A DNA stretch of 64,000 nt from Pinus tabuliformis (taxonomy: Eukaryota > Streptophyta > Pinopsida > Pinales > Pinaceae): assembly GCA_031772625.1 (NCBI GenBank), contig CM062816.1:831334071-831398070 (forward strand). The letters run 5' to 3'. This document shows positions 49,156-60,579 of this stretch, one piece after another. The position numbers were made by a program, and so were the translations under genes. Each line of letters begins with the position of its first letter. Positions within the stretch are counted from its first letter, which is position 1. Under the pieces are notes generated by a model. It worked only from the letters and a program-made list of their open reading frames with translations, did no database searches and had not been told where the DNA came from.

Positions 49156-51429
49156 ATGGTTCACCCCTTAGACTGGATGGGCGGTGTGTTGGTCATGCAT
49201 TCATGTCAGTTGCATAAGTGTTCCTTATGCTTGTATTCCATGTGCTTGTTGCATTTGCATGGTATTTATCATGGTTGTAGTGATATTGCCACGTGAAGGT
49301 TTATTGTGTTGTTGTGGTATGTGTCATCATTAGTGTATGACTTTATATGCATTTGTTATGCATGTCGGTGTTTATATGTTTTTATGCGTGCATTGTCATG
49401 GTTATGGTTATGCATGTATGGTAGGTCAGACATGCATTGTGAGGTCATTGTATGCAATTAGGTCATCATGATTATATTGGTATGTTATGATTGTAATGTG
49501 TTTGTTGAGATACAGCAGGAGATGCAAATCATTAAAGTGAAGTTACAACAATAGACTTCAAGGTAAGAGTAGATCATCATACAAGTTTGTATGGTGGGCA
49601 TGCAAGTATGTTGGTTAATGTTTTTTATAAGTATTAGGGTTACTGATATGCTTGTCATTCTATTATTATTATGGTTACATGTATTATAAATGCTAGGTGA
49701 TTAGTGTATTCATATGCGGATGTGTCAGATAGTCATGAATGATAGTAACCTATGGTTGTATGCATTGCTATTGTTGTTTTATTATAGTTAGCTTGGTGAT
49801 TATGTTATATGTTGTTGATGCGCATGTTATAGGTTAATTTGTTTTTGTAATATGTTAATTGATGATTAGGGTTATTACATTAAGATCTTGATGTTATAGG
49901 TATCATGCTAAATTGGATTGGCATATGCAGATGGTTAGGGTTATGACATTAAGGTACGAGTTTGACTATGTCATCTATTTGATGTTTGAGTGTTTGATTA
50001 TGTCATCTAGTTGATTTATTTAACATGGTATGTTTGCAAGTTGGTTGAATGTTTGATGAATTGCATAAAATGACCATGTGTATATAAGGTTGCTCGAAGG
50101 AATGATCTTGTTTTAAGATAGTTTTACTCACACATATGTGTTGAGATAACTAATATGTACTTGAGTGTAAGTAGGTGACAGTTGTAGCATTATGTCTAAT
50201 GACTACTAGTTGACTATGGATTATGACATGGTTTTTAGTCTTGGTAAAGGTTGTATTTCAAATTAGTGCATATGTTGTCTTGATCTTTGGAACATGTGTT
50301 TGACATGAGTGTTCAATTATAAGGCAACGTGATTGGCATAACAAGGTAAGATGATTGGTATTGTGTTACATTTATTTATGCACTAGAAGTTATGTGTTAT
50401 GGTAATATGATACAGAGAATTGCATGACAAAGAAATTTCCATGGAATCTTGAAGAAGGCTCAGGTTGATCTTTCCCTTGTAAGCATTGGGAACCCATGGG
50501 GATCAAGTCATAGTGTTTGTTGAGAGTCTCGTGCTTTCGATACCTTATCATTTTCTTGCACTTGATTTTCAGTTTTGTTATGTCTAGTGCATGATCATGC
50601 CACTTTGTTTGTGGTGTCTAATTGTTATTGGTTTTTATGATTTTCTTCTTGTTTGTTTCTTGTTCTTTCCTTTTATGTTTTGAGGGTCTTTGGAATTGGT
50701 TGGGAAAGAAGAATGTTGATGGAACTCTAGGAGAGCAGTGTGGAACCCAATAAGTAATGTAAGACTTGAATGAAGCAGGTGCATGTGTAAGGGAAGCTAA
50801 AGGTAAGAGTATGACATTCAGCTCAGTTGGTTGGGTCTATTAGTGTAAATGGATGGTTCCAGGACAATCATGAGAAAGTTAACAAGAAAGCTAAAGTGAA
50901 TGGATGTGACGCATATGATTCCTTATCTATGTTGGGAACTATTATTCTCAATGTTGTGCATGTTGTGCATGAATAAAAGAAGTTCTCTTAACCTTGGCCT
51001 TATGATATCTAGTAGTTATGTTGTGATCATGATTGCTTTATGCTAATGTTTATATGTATATATGTATGTATGTACATCATTATCTGACAAGGTCATCAGG
51101 GATCATGATCTTTTTATGTTGATGTTTATATGTATACATTTATGTATGTATATCATTGTCTGAAAAGGTCACCAACGATCATTGTTGTGGAGGAATGATT
51201 GCTTATGCAGGTGAATGACATGAAGAGGTTCCTTGTTCATGAGGAATGATGTGGGAAGAGTAGCCTGACATATCTCTAAGGGTAGTATCATGTGGATATG
51301 AATTTATGTGATTATAATATGTCTATGTTTATGTTATGAACATGCTAATATTAGGATAAGCATGGATGGAAGAGAGACACCGGAAGCAAGGTTGCTTGGT
51401 AGAGGCAGTGTGGTTTTGGATGTGCAGTG
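49156..51429. other. Internal region of the LTR array, non-coding
   Basis: AT/TG-rich sequence without a supported reading frame. It is repeated, with differences, at about 56170-58440. Confidence 0.6.
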
Positions 51430-52560
51430 CTATTGTTGTGTATATTTTGTTGATATTTTATATTCAGTGATTGTACCTATGGTGATGTGTAATGTTGTAT
51501 ATGTAGTATTGTGTACATATGATGTTGTGTCCCTGTTGTATATATGGTGTTGTGTGTATATTTCATATGTAGTGCTGGGTATAGATGGGGCTATGTACAT
51601 GTTGGATATGCAGTGTTGTGTACATAGTGTAATGTGCACATGATGGATATGTGTCATTGTGTGGATATGGTGTTGTGTGCATGTCGGATATGCAGTGATG
51701 TGTACATGTTGTATATGCAGTTCTATGTACATATGGTGTTGTGTGCATGTTGTACAAGTGGTACTATGTTCATATGGTGTAGTGTGCATGATTGTACATG
51801 TGGTGTTGTGTGCATGTGGTGTTATGTACATATTGTACATGTGGTGATATGTGCAGGTGGTGTTATGTACATGTCATGCATGTGATGTTGTGTACATGTG
51901 GTGTCGTGTACATGTCATGCATGTGGTACTATGTACATGTAGTATTGTATACACGTTGTATAGGTGGTGCGGTATACATGTGGCACTGTGTATGCATTGT
52001 GCATGTGGTGTAGTGTACGGGTGGTATTGTGTACATGTTGTACATATGGTACTGGTGTAAGTGTAATATTGTGTGCATGTTATACATATGGTATTGGTGT
52101 AGATGTGGTATTGTGTGTGCCGTACATGTTGTGTTGTGGGCATGCGGTACTATGTATGTGCATTGTGTAGTCTTGGTATTGTGACATGTGGTATTGTATA
52201 CACGTTCTATAGGTGATGCAGTATACATGTGGCACTGTGTATGCGTTGTGCACATGGTGTAGTGTACAGGTGGTATTGTGTACATGTTGTACATATGGTA
52301 CTGGTGTACATGTAGTATTGTGTGCATGTTATACATATGGTATTGATGTACATGTGGTATTGTGCGTGTCATACATGTTGTGTTGCAGACATGCGGTACC
52401 ATGTATTCATTGTGTTGTGGTGTACACCAGATGTAGGAGTATGTATTTTGTTGTGTTGTACACTGGGTGTAGGTGTATGTGTTGTATGTCAGGTGTAGGT
52501 GCATGTATTGCATGGTGTTGTATGTCGTGTTTGGTTGTATGTGTGTGATGCACACTATGT
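51430..52560. repeat. TG-rich degenerate minisatellite, copy 1
   Basis: Imperfect repeats of themes such as TGTACATGTGGTGTTGTG cover about 1.1 kb, with no exact period. Open frames in both directions (Cys/Val-rich on plus, His/Thr-rich on minus) are translation of the repeat, not genes. Within it, the stretches near 51960-52150 and 52210-52400 are a further duplication. Confidence 0.8.
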
Positions 52561-52600
52561 GTATGTGCACATGGTTTAGGAGAAGGCACTGGGTGTTTGT

Positions 52601-53930
52601 TAGGTGTGGCAACCAATCTAGTTTGCGTACAGAATAAGGACAAAGGTAGAAGCAAAGGATTGATTAAAGGATATGTATCAGTATTTTATTTTAGTTTTAT
52701 TATGCATGTGATTTATGATTCTGGTATATGATGATTACATGTGATCTATTATTCTAGTTTATGATGGTTACATGTGATTCATGATTTTGATCTATGATTG
52801 TTGTGTTTTGAGCTAAACTAATGTGATATGTTTATACATGATGTTTTGGTCAAAGATGCTAGTTTGACTTGTTGTGACAAGAAGTGAACAAAATTGCAAG
52901 TGTACCTTGTTGACGGGACACCAATGAGGTATGATTTGAAGTTATTTCAATCTATTTTGAATCTAATGGAAATTATGTGCTTGGTACAAGAAAACATGAA
53001 ATGCCCAGTTGGGTGGTCGAAACTGATGGCAAGCATTAGCAGCAACAGTAAAAGGAATTGGCATAGGCAATAGTATGTTGGTAAAGCATTAAAGAGCAGG
53101 GCCATTGTGGGACACTGGTACCCAATAGTTTCCATTGATTTCCATGAGCATACTATGACTGTTCTAATGGTTTTAAGGCAGGGATATGACTTGGTTTTTG
53201 GACCTTCTAATGCGAGGAAACCTTTTCAAGTGATGGACTACTCAAGATGGGGGTGCCAGCAGAACTTGGAAGGTGTGTGACAACACGGAAGGGGGTGACC
53301 GAATTGCTTGAGGGAGTATGTAGCAGAGAAGGGAAGGTCGGGGATGGATTTTTTTTGGTCATTAGCATTTCCAGATGGAATCAAATTCACGTTGGGAATG
53401 TGCCCTAAAACAATGAGCCAGTAATTGTTCACTGAGAGGACAAGTGGCATAGGATTCTAGCGCTGGACATTGGATGCATATTTGACCTTGCAGTGGATTC
53501 TGGACTTCAGGTGAATCCTAGTATTACTTTGAGGGTGGAGGTGTGAGCCTCTGGATTCCCTTTTTGCGAATGCAGACATCGTATCCTTGTATTTGTTGGT
53601 TGAAAAAATGTGCATATGTGTATATGTGTGTATTATTGTAAATATTGTATCGAACTGGATTTATAAGCTCCATAGACAGTATGATTATTTTCTAGATGAA
53701 ACAAATGTGTATGTTTGTATATGTGGTTATTATTGTAAATACCATAATGATTTGTGTTATAAAACACCAGTAAATGGTATGTTTGTCATGCTTTAGCAAA
53801 TGGTCATTGTAAATATTGCAACAAGTTATGTTATAAAGTTCCATGGGAAATATGTTTTTCTTTCAGCGATCTTGCTGGTTAAAGGTGTGATTGAACACCA
53901 AGGGCAGTTTTCCCCCAAGGGGGAGGGTTC
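52601..53930 (+). other. 3' part of internal region 1, ending in a polypurine tract
   Basis: This part is not present in the second copy. No domain is recognised. It ends with AAGGGGGAGGGTTC (53917-53930) directly before LTR 2, a clear polypurine tract. A short duplication (ATGTGTATGTTTGTATATGT theme) lies near 53605-53730. Confidence 0.7.
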
Positions 53931-55973
53931 TGTAACATACCTGGTTAAAAAATCCATGTAAATATAAAAATATAAGACCACGGTCATGGGACACGTATTC
54001 CAAGCTTAATGGTGGGTAAGACATCCTAGTGTGCATGTTCATTCGATTTATTATGGCTAAGAAAATTGGAAAAGACAATGGATAAGGCTTTGGAAAGGAA
54101 AAGAGGCATTAATTAGCATTTATTTATGAAAATAATGGAAAATGGGAGAAAAGGAAGGTGAAAGGTCACAGGTTGCATGTGAGGAGTAAAATGAAGGAAA
54201 ATAATGGAAAATGAAGAAAATAGAGGCCTCATTAATAAAAAGTATTTTGAGGATCAGTTGGCAAGATTTTGCTCAAGCTTGGTCAGTGTAACATTTTGTT
54301 AGTTCATTTTTGGAGCTCTCATGCTCTTGGACGCCTAGACTTTTCTTGGAGCACTCTTGGAGAGTGTGGCATATTTTTATGCTTAGAGAAAGAAGGCAAA
54401 GGAAGAGTAGCAAAGCACAAGATCACATCGGGATCAACAACTATAGCGGGTTTTTCTTGTAGGTACGAAGTTGCATGTATGTTTTCCTCACCAGTTTTGG
54501 CATGCATGGCATATGCATGTGGTATCTTGGTTACGATATATCATTTGCATCGAGGATTCCTAGATTGACAGTGGATTTACCTAGCATTTCGATTTCTTGG
54601 ATAGCCATGGTGTTGTGGGTTCATTTCCTTTTTTTCTAGTTGGTTCTCATGCTCCTTTAATTGTGGGTTGAGTTACTAGTTCTTGGAGCCTTGGTTCGAA
54701 AAACACTCTGGAGCCCTGTAACAACTTAGGTTGAGTTGCTAGTCTTGGAGCTTTGGTTGGACAAATGCTTTAGAGCCCTTGGTTGGTTGAGTTACTAGTC
54801 CTAGAGCCTTGGTTGGACAAACGCTCTAGAGCCCGACGACAGTTGTGGGTTGAGTCACTAGTCCTAGAAGCCTTGGTTGGAACAAATTCTTTGGATCCCT
54901 GGAAGGCTTGGGTAGAGACCAATTTTATGATGGTTTAAACTTTATGATGTCCAACCATGAGGTGGAATCATTGTTTGATGGGTTGAGGTGGTTTGGCCTC
55001 TGGAAGCCTTGGTTTAGTTTTGATGGATTGTTCCATGAGATCCCACATTCATGCTTGTAATATGGCATGGGGGTGACTAGATGAAGAGAGATTTGGCTCG
55101 ACCATGTCTATGGTTTGGGTGGTTCGTGGAAGTCCCGAACTTGGTTGGCCTTTGCATCATTAATATGAGTTTATTTCTCCTTATTAATTCATGAGTATTA
55201 TATTGGTTTATATGTGGATTATATGGCTTTTGTTTCCTTGGTATTTTTGTTTTTGTTATGCTGGTTATGAACATATATAATGACAATGCTATGTATGGCT
55301 CTCACTGTGCTTTTACTTGTAAATGAATGAAAAATGTATCTATGGCATAATAGATGAAATATAGCTAATGGGATAAAGAAACAATACCTCATAGTGAATC
55401 TTAGATAAGTATGAGACCCCTATGCTCAGTTCTATTGTTAAGGCCTGTAGCTTTCATGTTTGTGACATATTTGACGAAATGCCTATCATGGCTAGTAGGC
55501 ATCCAGTCTAGTTCTTGTTGATGCTTTTGCAAGTGTATCTTTGTTCTGCTATGAAATTTCATTTCTGAAGGTGTCATTGAGTTCTAGGAAGTGACCTAGG
55601 CTCTAGGCCTGAAAAAGTGGTACAAATCCCAAAGACACAAGCACACCATTGGAGAAAAAAAGTCTCTGGAAGCTCTCTTAACCTTGTTGTGGGAGCTTCT
55701 GGAGCCTCCCAGATGCACCCTTGTCCATATCAAGGGAACGTCTAGGGGTTTTATGCAATAAAACTTTAGTTGGTCTCGGGAGTTGGTTACTTGAGTGGTT
55801 GGGATGGCTCCTGGGAGTTTTGTTGCTGATGTGGAAGGTATGTGTGATGTGCTCCATCGGTTCCACTTCCTTAACTGACACATAGGGAGTCGAATCATAT
55901 CATAGTAACTTCTCATCACATGTTTACCCTAGTTGTTTGTTTACTAGGGTAGATGTGGGATGAGGATGTTACA
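53931..55973 (+). repeat. LTR 2 of the array
   Basis: 2043 bp, TGTAACAT...TGTTACA, preceded by a polypurine tract and followed by primer-site motifs, so it serves both as 3' LTR of the left unit and 5' LTR of the right unit. Confidence 0.85.
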
Positions 55974-55976
55974 GAG

Positions 55977-56168
55977 TGGTATTAGAGCGAGTTGTGCTCT
56001 CTTTGGGTCATATCGGATACCATCGAGTGGTATCAGAGTGGGTTACGCTCTCTTTGGATCATATCTAATACCACAAAGTGGTATTAGAGCGGGTTTCATT
56101 CTCTTTGGGTTGTTTCTAGTTTATGTTCTCCTTATGTGATATTTGATACCACAAAGTGGTATCAGAGC
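55977..56168 (+). promoter_or_regulatory. Cluster of four initiator-Met primer-site motifs, copy 2
   Basis: Motifs start at 55977, 56028, 56079 and 56157 with the same 51, 51, 78 spacing as copy 1. The first, second and third differ from TGGTATCAGAGC at one position each; the fourth is exact. Confidence 0.85.
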
Positions 56169-59100
56169 ATAGTTCACCCTTCGAACTGGATGGGTGTGTT
56201 GGTCATGCATTCATGTCGGTTGCATATGTGTTCCTTATGCTTGTATTCCATGTGCTTGTTACATTTGCATGGTGTTGATCATGGTTGTGATGATGTTGCC
56301 TAGTGGAGGTTGATGGATTTTTTGTGGGATGTGTCGTCATGAGTGTATGGTTGTATATGGATTTGTTATGCATGTCGGTGTCTATATGTTGTTATGCATG
56401 AATATTCATGGTTATGGTTATGCATGTATGGTAGGTCAGACATGTATTATGAGGTCATTGTATGCAATTAGGTCATCATGATGATATTGGTATGTTATGA
56501 TGCTAATGTGTTGGCTGAGATAGAGCAGGATATGCATATCATTAAAGTGAATTTGCAACAATGGACTTCAAGGTAAGAGAAGATCATCATACAGGTTTGT
56601 ATGGTGGGCATGCAGGTATGTTGGTTAATGTTTATTATTATTATGGTTACATGTATGATAAATGCTAGTTGATTAGTGTAGTCATATGCACATGTTTCAG
56701 ATAGTCATGAATGATAATAAATTGTGGTTGTACGCATTGCTATTGTTGTTTTATGATAGTTAACTTGATTATTATGTTATATGTGTTATAGGCTAACTTG
56801 TTGTTGTTATATGTTAGTTGATGATTAGGGTTATTACATTAAGACCTTGATGTTATATGTATCATGCTAAATTGGATTGGCCTATGCATATGGTTAGGGT
56901 TATGACATTAAGGTATGAGTTTGACTATGTCATCTATTTGATATTTGAGTGTTTGATTATGTCATCTAGTTGATTTATTTAACAAGGTATATTTTCAAGT
57001 TGGTTGAATGTTTGATGAATTGCATAATATGAATATGTGTATGTAAGAATGCTCGAAGGAATGATCTTGTTTTAAGATGGTTTTACTCACACATATGTGT
57101 TTAGATAACTGATATGTACTTGAGTGTAAGTAGGTGACAATTGTAGCATTATGTCTAATGGCTACGAGTTGACTATGGATTATGACATGATTGTTAGTCT
57201 TGGCAAAGGTTGTATTTCAAATTAGTAGATATGTTGTTTTGATCTTTGGAACATGTGGCTGACATGTGAGTTCAGTTACAAGGCAATGTGATTGGAACAA
57301 CAAGGTAAGATAATTGGTATCTTGTTACATTTATTTATGCATTGACATTTATGTGTTATGGCAGTATGATATAAAGATATGCATGGCAAGGAAATTGCCA
57401 TGGAATCTTGAAGAAGGCTCAGGTTGAGCTTTCCATTGGAAGCACTGGGAACCCATGGGGATTGAGTCATGGTGTCTATTGAGAGTCTTGTTCTTTCAGT
57501 ACCTTGTCATTTTCTTGTGCTTGATTTGCATTTTTGTTATGTCTAGTGCATGATCATGCCACTTTGTTTGTGGTGTCGTATTGTTATTGGTTTTCATGAT
57601 TTTATTCTTGTTTGTTTCTTGTTCTTGCCTTTTATGTTTTGAGGGTCTTGGGAATTAGTTGGGAAAGAAGAATTTTAATGGAACTCTAGAGAGATCTGTG
57701 GAACCCAATAGGTAATGCAAGACTCAAATTAAGCTTGTGCATGTGTAAGGGTAGCTAAAGGTGAGAGTATGACATGCGACTTAGTTGGTTGGGTCCAATA
57801 GTGTAAATGGATGGTGGTAGGACAATCATGAGAAAGCTAATAGGAAAGGTAAAGTGAATGGATGTGAGGCATATGATTCCTTGGCTATGTTGGGAATGGT
57901 TTTTCTCAATGTTGTGCATGACTAAAGTAAGTTCTCTTAACCTTGGCCTTATGATATCTAGTAATTATGTTGTGATCATGACTGCTTTATGCTTGTATGT
58001 ATGTACATTGTTATCCGGCATGGTTATCATGGATCATGATTGTTTTATGTTGATGTTTATATGTATACATGTATGTATATATGTCGTTGCCTGATAAGGT
58101 CACCAAGGATCATTCTTATGGAGGAATGATTGCTTATACAGGTGAATGCCATGAAGAGGTTCCTGGTTCATGAGGAATCAAGTGGGAAGAGTAGCCTAAT
58201 AGATCTCTGAGTTCAGTATCATGTGGATATGAATTGATATTATGTTATTATACTATGTCTATGTTTATGTTATGGATAGGCTAATGCTGAGAGATACATC
58301 AGCGGAATGAAAACAGCTTCATATACGGCATGCTAGGATAAGCATGGATGGCAGAGAGACACCGGAAGCAAGGTTGCTTGATAGATGCAGTGTGGTTATG
58401 GATGTGCAATGTTATTGTTTTGTATATGTTGTGCAAATTTTATATTAAGTGATTGTACCTATGGTGATGTCTAATTTTGTATATGTAGTATTGTGTACAT
58501 ATGATGTTGTGTGCCTATTGTATATATGGTTTTGTGTGTATATTTCATATGCAGTGCTGGGTATAGATGGTTCTATATACATGTTGGATATGTGGTGTTG
58601 TGTACATATCATACTAAGTGCATGATGGATATGTAGTGTTTTGTGTATATGGTGTCGTGCGCATATTAATTATGCAGTATTGTGTACATATGATGCTATG
58701 TACATGTTGTATATGTAGTGCTATGTACATATGGTGTTGTGTGCATGTGGTGATGTGTACATGTTGTACATGCGGTGTTGTGTGCAGGGGGTGTTGTGTA
58801 CATGTCATGCATGTGATGTTGTGTTCATGTGGTGTCGTGCATGTGCTATTGTGTACACATTGTACAGGTGGTGTGGTGTACATGTGGCATTGTGTATGTG
58901 TTGTGTAGGTGGTGTCATGTACATGTGATGTTGTGCACATGTTGTGTAGGTGGTGTTGTGTACATATTGTATTGTATGTGTGTCGTACATGTTGTGTTTC
59001 AGGCACGTGGTACTTTGTATGTGCATTGTGTAGTCATCGTATCGTGACATATGTATTCATTGTGTTTTGTGTACACCAGATGTAGGAGTATGTATTGTGT

Positions 59101-59249
59101 TGTGTTGTACACTGGGTGTAGGTGTATATGTGGTATGGTAGGTGTAGGTGCATGTATTTCATCGTGTTGTATGTCATGTGTGGTTGTATGTGTGTGATGC
59201 ACACTATGTGTATGTGCACGTGGTTGAGGAGAAGGCACTAGGTGTTTGT
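56169..59249. other. Internal region 2 of the LTR array (partial)
   Basis: Alignable with 49156-52600. It includes a shorter TG-rich minisatellite at about 58460-59210. No coding gene. Similarity ends at ...GGTGTTTGT (59249), where minus-strand gypsy sequence begins. Confidence 0.75.
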
Positions 59250-60100
59250 CAGAATCTGGCTTCCATTACTATTTTGATCTTCTCCCATTCTCAAAGGTAG
59301 TTACGATGAACTACCCACCACCTTGTCAGTGTTTCTTTTAATGCAACATTTAGTAGAGGTACTTTGTGTTCTTCAAGAATAGTTGCATCAAATCTATTGA
59401 TAAAAGAATTGATTAAATCTATACCATTGAAAATAGGGAAATCTCGTACCTCAATGTCAATCTAGTTGATCTAAAGAATTGTGGCACAACATCTAGTGTT
59501 GATTTCTTACCCACCCTGCTGCCAATCATCCCAGGCAGATTCCAAGCCGACCTATCAACTTTGAATGCTTCGTCACTGATGGACCCTTTTGCTGTTGGGT
59601 TGATGTAATCCTCCCTTCTTCCTACAATTAATCTATACAATTGATCCAAAAATCTTGGTTCTTCCCTGTCATCTGTTGGTTATGTGAATCTGGGTCCTTA
59701 ATAGAGGTCCAGAGGTTGGATTACTCTAACCCCTTCTACTTCAAAAGTCATTAGTTCCTCCTTTAAATCAATTATGGCATAGTTCTCAAAAGCCCAATCT
59801 ATCCCAAGAAACGTCGGGTAGGGATCCTTTCCCAGTGATGTCAATCACTTCAAAGTTCGCATAGGTCTTCACCCCCTTTATATCAACTTCCACATCTTCC
59901 ATTCATCCAACCAGGAGGATACAATATTATTTTTCCATATGCAACTGGATTGGTGAAAACACCAGCTTAGGTCTTCCCAAGGCTTCCCACGTCTTTCTTA
60001 GAAAAATGTTGACATATGAGACTAGTCCAACATGGTTTCCTTAATCTAGAAACCCGCAATCTAAGTTTCAATATGGAACTCCCTTCTCATTTTCTTTTTG
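59250..60100 (-). pseudogene. Protease-like and gag-like remains of a minus-strand gypsy element
   Basis: Minus-strand reading shows a retroviral-type aspartic protease region without its active-site part (GVKTYANFEVIDITGKG near 59850, then FEVEGVRVIQPLDL). A gag-type segment lies nearest the LTR array (FPIFNGIDLINSFI, RWWVVHRNYL, near 59270-59430). The order is unusual for one simple element and may reflect rearrangement or two elements. It is decayed. Confidence 0.5.
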
Positions 60101-60579
60101 TTCCTCTACACCCTCCTAGAGTTTCTTTTAGGTAGGTTGGTAGAGATAGCTTCACCCTTAGCCACCTTGTCTAGGATAGAAACTTTCAGACTTTTCCACA
60201 ACTAACTCAACATCTAATCGTCATCTATAATTTGCAGAAATAATCTGAACCATTCTTCTATGTGTCAGGCATTGGATTTCAGTAGGTCCAGGATCTTAGC
60301 TTTAATGGATCCTGGCGGCTCCTCCTGCGGCCCTCCACCTATTGTCAATTTGTTGAAAAACTTTTTGGCTTCCTTGTAATATCACTTTTGTTGTTCATGG
60401 TCATATGAGCGCTTTGGGGAGGTCAGTCTTATGATCTTGGGTTGTTTCATGACTCCTATGTCAGCTCCAGTCTTTTTTCCTCCACGTGTGACTATGTTGA
60501 TATTTGAGAGGGGGTTGTCTTTAGCAACCTTGGCTCCACATTAATCAAATTTTCTCCCCTCTAGCGGTTGTGCTCTTCC

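Larger units (their letters stand above)
46975..59249 (+). mobile_element. LTR-internal-LTR-internal array of a large LTR element without protein genes
   Basis: Two LTRs (46975-48960 and 53931-55973) start TGTAACAT and end TGTTACA, and each is followed by initiator-Met primer-site motifs. The first internal region runs from 48961 to the polypurine tract at 53930. The second (55974-59249) matches the first up to 52600 and then ends. No gag or pol domains are seen, so it resembles a large retrotransposon derivative that depends on other elements. A shared central LTR and a repeated internal part are expected from unequal recombination between copies. LTR differences are frequent (order of 10% by eye), so it is not young. 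No target duplication was found at the outer ends. Confidence 0.8.

Noticed and set aside
51308-52655. Cys/Val-rich and His/Thr-rich open frames up to 227 codons
   Set aside because: They are translations of a TG/CA-rich minisatellite in several frames and both strands; the frames are not conserved in the second copy.
58610-59240. Further Cys- or His-rich open frames up to 130 codons
   Set aside because: Same minisatellite explanation.
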